From an uncultured Clostridia bacterium (GTDB lineage Bacteria > Bacillota > Clostridia > Oscillospirales > CAG-272): 9,580 nucleotides of DNA. The stretch covers positions 1-9,580 of the forward strand of contig CALAFS010000035.1 of assembly GCA_937892405.1 (NCBI GenBank), written 5' to 3'. The notes beneath the pieces were generated by a model. That model ran no database searches. It had not been told where the DNA came from and was given only the letters and a program-made list of their open reading frames with translations. Positions 5,807 through 9,580 of the stretch are shown piece after piece; position 1 is the first letter of the stretch, and each line of letters begins with the position of its first letter. The translations under genes and the position numbers were made by a program.

Positions 5807-7171
5807 ATGGATATCAAACAAATGCCGGTTTCCGTCGAGGCGGAACAGGCACTGCTCGGCTCGATCATCATCAAGCCGGAGGCTTTTGACAAAATCGGCG
5901 GCATGATTGCCCCCGAGGACTTTTATCTTCCCGAGCATCAACATATTTACGCCGCGATCGTTAAGATGTTCATGCAGAGCAAGGTGATCGACCCCGTGAC
6001 ACTGGTGAACGCACTGGTGGAACAGGGTGACCGCGACGAGGCAGGAGGAATTCAGTACATTTCTCTGATTTCGCAATCGGTACCTTCCGCGTCGAACATC
6101 AAGGACTATGCCCGCATTGTCAAGGACAAGTCGACGCTTCGCCGTCTGATTACCGTCTGCGACGAGATCAATACCGAAGCATACGACGAAACTTCGCCCG
6201 TCCGTGAGATTGTGGACAGCGCGGAACAGAAGATCTTCGATATTTCGCATAACAACGAGAGCCGCGACTTCCGCCACATCCGCGACATCATGCAGAATGT
6301 GTATCAGGAACTGGAGTTGAAGTGCGAGCAGAAGGACTCCCCGACGGGGACAAAAACCGGTTTTTCGGGGCTGGATCAGAAGCTCATCGAGATGAGTGCC
6401 GGTGACTTTATCATTGTTGGTGCGCGTCCCGGTATGGGTAAAACTTCCTTCGCGATGAATATCGCCGTGAATGTGGCAAAGAACTCGCACAAATCGGTCT
6501 GCATTTTCTCTCTCGAGATGTCGGGCGAACAGCTGGTGACCCGTATTCTTTCAAGCGAAGCGATGATCGAATCGAGCAGCCTTCGTTCCGGACAGCTGAA
6601 GCCGGAGGACTGGGACAATGTCGCGGGAGTGATCTCTTCGCTCTCGGGGTGCGACATCTACATTGATGACACTTCAGCCATCAGTGCGACGGATATGAAG
6701 GCGAAGCTGCGCAGAATTCCGAACCTCGGGCTGGTGGTGATCGACTATATCGGTCTGATGCAATCGACGACTACGAGCGACAACCGTGCGGTACAGGTCG
6801 GTGAAATTTCCCGTAACCTCAAGATTATGGCAAAAGATTTCGGAATTCCGATCATCTGTTGTGCTCAGTTGAACCGTGGCACGGAATCGCGCGGCTCGGG
6901 TGACAGACGCCCGACGCTCGCCGATCTGCGTGACTCGGGTTCTATCGAGCAGGACGCCGATGTGGTTATGTTCCTGTACCGTGAAGAATACTATAAGGAC
7001 ATCGGTGCCAAATCGGACGGGGAAGCCGCCGACGATGCCAACACGGCAGAGGTTATTCTGGCAAAGAACCGTCACGGTGAGGTCGGCAAGGTAAAGATGG
7101 GCTGGATCGGACAGTTCACAAAGTTCAGGACGCTCGAAGATGAAAGCAAATACGGACAGCCGCCGCATTGA
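5807..7171 (+). CDS. dnaB: Replicative DNA helicase DnaB
   Basis: DnaB is the hexameric helicase that unwinds parental DNA at the replication fork and binds primase DnaG through its N-terminal domain. It has 454 residues, the normal length, with no intein. The N-terminal domain covers about 1-150 (EAEQALLGSI at 11-20), followed by a linker and the RecA-like ATPase core. Walker A is GARPGMGKTS (205-214) with Lys212. Motif H1a is SLEMSGEQL (235-243), Walker B is LVVIDYIGLMQ (309-319), H3 is CAQLNR (352-357) and H4 contains LADLRDSGSIEQDADV (371-386). KNRHG (420-424) supplies the conserved Lys and Arg that reach the neighbouring subunit's ATP. CAGGAG seven bases upstream supports the ATG. It starts 18 bases after rplI, and its last 32 bases overlap tilS. 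The B. subtilis equivalent is named dnaC. Confidence 0.98.
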   Translation: MDIKQMPVSVEAEQALLGSIIIKPEAFDKIGGMIAPEDFYLPEHQHIYAAIVKMFMQSKVIDPVTLVNALVEQGDRDEAGGIQYISLISQSVPSASNIKDYARIVKDKSTLRRLITVCDEINTEAYDETSPVREIVDSAEQKIFDISHNNESRDFRHIRDIMQNVYQELELKCEQKDSPTGTKTGFSGLDQKLIEMSAGDFIIVGARPGMGKTSFAMNIAVNVAKNSHKSVCIFSLEMSGEQLVTRILSSEAMIESSSLRSGQLKPEDWDNVAGVISSLSGCDIYIDDTSAISATDMKAKLRRIPNLGLVVIDYIGLMQSTTTSDNRAVQVGEISRNLKIMAKDFGIPIICCAQLNRGTESRGSGDRRPTLADLRDSGSIEQDADVVMFLYREEYYKDIGAKSDGEAADDANTAEVILAKNRHGEVGKVKMGWIGQFTKFRTLEDESKYGQPPH

Positions 7172-8615
7172 CCGGCTTTTCGCGACAGAGGCTGGAAAAG
7201 AAGTTTACCGTCTTGCCTCGGAGGCAATCGCGGCGTATGGTATGAAAGAGAAACTCATGGGGGGGACGGTCGTCGGTTTTTCCGGCGGTGCCGACTCGGT
7301 GATGCTTCTTCTTGTCCTTGAAAAATTCAGGGAGACGGTCGGAGAGTTTCCGCTGGCGGCGTTTCATATTCACCACGGGATCCGCGGTGCGGAGGCGGAC
7401 GGGGACGAGGCGTTTTCCCGTCGGTTCGCCGCAGAAGAGAACCTTCCGTTTTTCTCGGTGCACGCCGATGTGCCGGCGCTTGCCAAAGAAACGAGAGAAA
7501 GTCTTGAAACTGCCGCGAGAGAGGCAAGATATTCCGAATTTCACAAGTTAATATCGGGCAGAAATGATTATCGGACGATTGCGCTCGCGCACAATGCAAC
7601 AGATAATCTGGAGACGGTACTCTTTCGGATTCTGCGCGGCGCGGGGACGCACGGCGGAATCGGAATTTTGCCGGTGCGGGACGAATATGTACGCCCGTTG
7701 CTCTTTGTACCGAAAGAGACGATTGTGAAGGCACTTTCGGAGGCGGAGATACCGTTTGTCACGGACTCTTCCAACGAAGACACGGCATTTTCGAGAAATT
7801 ATATCCGGCATGAGATTTTGCCGAAGCTGTCACAAATTTGTGCGTCGCCCGAGGTATCGGCACGCCGCTTTTCGCAAAACCTAATGACGGACGATTCTTA
7901 CCTTTGGGAAAGAACCGAAAAATTTCTCGCGAAATATCGGGACGGGAGGATTCCCGTCTCCGTGTTTTCGGATCTGCACCCGGCGCTCCGTGCGAGGGTT
8001 CTCACACGGCTGAACACGGCGGCAGGCGGGACGGCGACGGAGCGTGTCCATGCAGAGGCGGTCGAGAGATGCCTTGCGGGCGGGCGCCCGTTCCGACTGA
8101 ATCTTGCGGGCGGAACTTCCTTTGTCTTTGACGGCGAAGACTGTTTTATCGTCCGGAAAGAGGAAGACGGACTGCCTGTGATTTTGCTTTCCGAAGGGGA
8201 AAACGGGCTTTTGCCTTACGGGTTTCTCGCTCTGCTTTCGGAGGATCGGAAGGCACATGTTTCTTTTTCAAATGTTTACAATTTTTCCACACAAGCAGAC
8301 CTCGGTTCTGCTATAATACATGGTGAATTACGCGTTCGTACAAAACGCGACGGTGACGCGTATTTTTACGGTGGCATGACGCATAAGCTGAAAAAGCTGC
8401 TTGCTTCCGCAAAACTTCCGTCCGGACGGCGGGAGAGGATCCCCGTTGTCGTCGATGACCTCGGTGTCGTGTATGTCCCCGGCTTCGGCGTGCGGGACGA
8501 CGGCGTGCGGCGTGCGGGTCCGTATCTCACCTTTGTATCCGTTTCGGAGGAGGGAGATTTCTTTCTCTCAAGACGGCAGAAACCGATTGACGACCGTCCG
8601 TCGACCGAACGGTGA
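7140..8615 (+). CDS. tilS: tRNA(Ile)-lysidine synthetase TilS
   Basis: TilS uses ATP and lysine to convert C34 of the CAU-anticodon tRNA(Ile) to lysidine, making it read AUA; it is normally essential. The 491 residues include an N-terminal PP-loop ATPase domain with SGGADS (48-53), FHIHHGIRG (75-83), a variant HNATDNLET (151-159, where HHxDDQxET-like sequences are common) and DSSN with RNYIRHEILPKL (209-230). A middle helical region follows. The C-terminal TilS domain (about 395-465) has MTHKLKKLLASAKLP and RERIPVVVDDLGVVYVPG. The ATG at 7140 lies inside dnaB in the +1 frame, with AGGA nine bases upstream. It leaves 47 residues before the PP-loop, longer than in many homologues (around 20-27). 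ATG codons at 7242 and 7257 are possible alternatives. ftsH follows after 28 bases with no hpt between. Confidence 0.96.
   Translation: MKANTDSRRIDRLFATEAGKEVYRLASEAIAAYGMKEKLMGGTVVGFSGGADSVMLLLVLEKFRETVGEFPLAAFHIHHGIRGAEADGDEAFSRRFAAEENLPFFSVHADVPALAKETRESLETAAREARYSEFHKLISGRNDYRTIALAHNATDNLETVLFRILRGAGTHGGIGILPVRDEYVRPLLFVPKETIVKALSEAEIPFVTDSSNEDTAFSRNYIRHEILPKLSQICASPEVSARRFSQNLMTDDSYLWERTEKFLAKYRDGRIPVSVFSDLHPALRARVLTRLNTAAGGTATERVHAEAVERCLAGGRPFRLNLAGGTSFVFDGEDCFIVRKEEDGLPVILLSEGENGLLPYGFLALLSEDRKAHVSFSNVYNFSTQADLGSAIIHGELRVRTKRDGDAYFYGGMTHKLKKLLASAKLPSGRRERIPVVVDDLGVVYVPGFGVRDDGVRRAGPYLTFVSVSEEGDFFLSRRQKPIDDRPSTER
8309..8317 (+). promoter_or_regulatory. Possible internal extended -10 promoter for ftsH
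   Basis: Inside tilS, TG-C-TATAAT (8309-8317) is a perfect extended -10 element. No good -35 box lies 16-18 bases upstream, but extended -10 promoters can work without one. The local DNA (about 8262-8330) is AT-rich compared with the rest of tilS and encodes a variable stretch between TilS domains, so the bases are not obviously constrained by the protein. A transcript would start near 8324 and reach the ftsH ATG after about 320 bases. Confidence 0.4.
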
Positions 8616-8643
8616 AATGACAGAAAGGCATAGGATAGTTTGA

Positions 8644-9580
8644 ATGAAGGCTAACTTTAAGAACATACTGGTAATGCTCGCGATGGTACTGGCGGCAATC
8701 CTGATGGTATCCTTCCTCTCCGGGGGAATGAACAAAACGGAGACCTTCTCGTACAGCGATCTGAAGCAGATGTTCGACAAGGATATCGTCCAGTCGTTTG
8801 AAGTGGACGAAAATCTGAAGATGACGCTCAAGGTCTACAAGATCAAAACGGACGAGAGCGGCAACGAGATGACAAACGAAGACGGCTCGTATGTTTTCGT
8901 GACCGACGAAAAGGGCGAGTATGTTTTTCAGGTCTTTACCTATCAGATCAGTTACACATTCCAGCTCGAAGATATCAACAGAACCGCGTATGAGGCGTAC
9001 AACCGCCCCGGATCGCACCTGACGACCTACAACTACAAGGCGGCGGCTTCGACGCCTTGGTATCAGCTGTATCTTCCTTATATTATCATCGCGATCGTCT
9101 TTATCGGTCTGTGGATCTTTGTGGTGAAGCAGAGCTCTGCGATGGGAGGCGGAAAGATCGGTTCTTTCTCGAAATCCCACGCGAAGGTTGCGGTCAATGA
9201 CAAGAATGCGGTGAAATTCGCTGATGTTGCCGGTGCGGATGAGGAGAAGGCAGAACTTGAGGAAGTCGTGGAATTTCTGAAGGATCCCGCGAAGTTTGTC
9301 AAGCTCGGCGCGAGAATCCCGCGCGGTGTTCTGCTTGTCGGCCCTCCCGGTACGGGTAAAACCCTGCTTGCAAAGGCGGTTGCCGGTGAGGCGGGCGTTC
9401 CGTTCTTCTCGATCTCCGGTTCCGACTTTGTCGAAATGTATGTCGGTGTGGGTGCGTCTCGTGTGCGCGACCTCTTTGAGAGCGCACGCCGCGCGCCTGC
9501 GAGCATCATCTTTATTGATGAAATCGACGCGGTCGGCAGACACAGAGGTGCAGGTCTCGGCGGTGGTCACGACGAGCGTG
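8644..9580 (+). CDS. ftsH: ATP-dependent zinc metalloprotease FtsH (3' end cut by window edge)
   Basis: FtsH is a membrane-anchored AAA+ hexamer that extracts and degrades damaged membrane proteins and short-lived regulators. The visible 312 residues are the N-terminal half; the rest of the AAA module and the zinc protease domain lie beyond the window. The first membrane helix is at about 7-26, the outer domain at about 27-143 and the second helix at about 144-161. The AAA domain begins near 190 with FADVAG, then Walker A GPPGTGKT (233-240), the pore segment FVEMYVGVG (262-270) and Walker B IIFIDEID (288-295). In the pore loop Tyr266 replaces the more common Phe. The outer domain appears longer than in E. 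coli FtsH (about 70 residues) and contains a short internal repeat (DGSYVF at 80-85, KGEYVF at 90-95). AGGA eight bases upstream supports the ATG. It is probably co-transcribed with tilS and may also have its own promoter inside it. Confidence 0.97.
   Translation, partial: MKANFKNILVMLAMVLAAILMVSFLSGGMNKTETFSYSDLKQMFDKDIVQSFEVDENLKMTLKVYKIKTDESGNEMTNEDGSYVFVTDEKGEYVFQVFTYQISYTFQLEDINRTAYEAYNRPGSHLTTYNYKAAASTPWYQLYLPYIIIAIVFIGLWIFVVKQSSAMGGGKIGSFSKSHAKVAVNDKNAVKFADVAGADEEKAELEEVVEFLKDPAKFVKLGARIPRGVLLVGPPGTGKTLLAKAVAGEAGVPFFSISGSDFVEMYVGVGASRVRDLFESARRAPASIIFIDEIDAVGRHRGAGLGGGHDER

Noticed and set aside
5357..6490. 377-codon minus-strand open frame opposite rplI and dnaB
   Set aside because: It lies across two certain genes on the opposite strand and has no recognisable domain or SD; it is a codon-bias shadow.
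8593..8613. ACCGT...ACGGT inverted repeat at the end of tilS as a terminator
   Set aside because: The stem is five pairs with an 11-base loop and no T-run, and it lies in coding sequence right before ftsH.
8527..9570. 347-codon minus-strand open frame opposite the tilS end and ftsH
   Set aside because: Antisense to motif-rich FtsH sequence with a biased charged composition; a shadow.

Overview
The window looks like chromosomal core-gene DNA from a Gram-positive bacterium, most likely a Clostridia-class Firmicute with moderately high G+C. The evidence is the Firmicute gene order DUF2232 membrane protein (YybS-like), gdpP, rplI, replicative helicase dnaB, followed by tilS and ftsH. Purine-rich Shine-Dalgarno (SD) sequences precede most starts and the promoters are of the AT-rich housekeeping type. 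I cannot name a genus. Both ends cut through genes.

Layout: positions 1-1915 (minus strand) hold recG, lacking about its last 45 codons. A 324-bp divergent intergenic region (1916-2239) carries a recG promoter, a near-perfect sigma-A type promoter for the plus-strand genes, an 8-bp inverted repeat between the two, and a foldable leader on each side. From 2240 to the right edge six plus-strand genes lie close together: yybS-like, gdpP, rplI, dnaB, tilS and a truncated ftsH. No intrinsic terminator is visible between them, so they probably form one operon. A possible secondary promoter for ftsH lies inside the 3' part of tilS.

How the genes fit together: recG rescues stalled forks and resolves branched recombination intermediates. 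dnaB is the fork helicase, rplI and tilS serve translation, gdpP degrades the second messenger c-di-AMP, and ftsH is the membrane quality-control protease. The set is housekeeping. I found no mobile element, CRISPR array, tRNA, rRNA or defence module, and no convincing undescribed system. The items most worth a second look are at RNA level. Near-matching hairpin-plus-SD units sit the same distance before gdpP and rplI. The recG leader has a hairpin whose loop is complementary to its own SD. The yybS leader is structured and has a small hairpin against the start codon. At gene level, hpt is missing from the usual tilS-hpt-ftsH order, and the FtsH outer domain contains a short tandem repeat.
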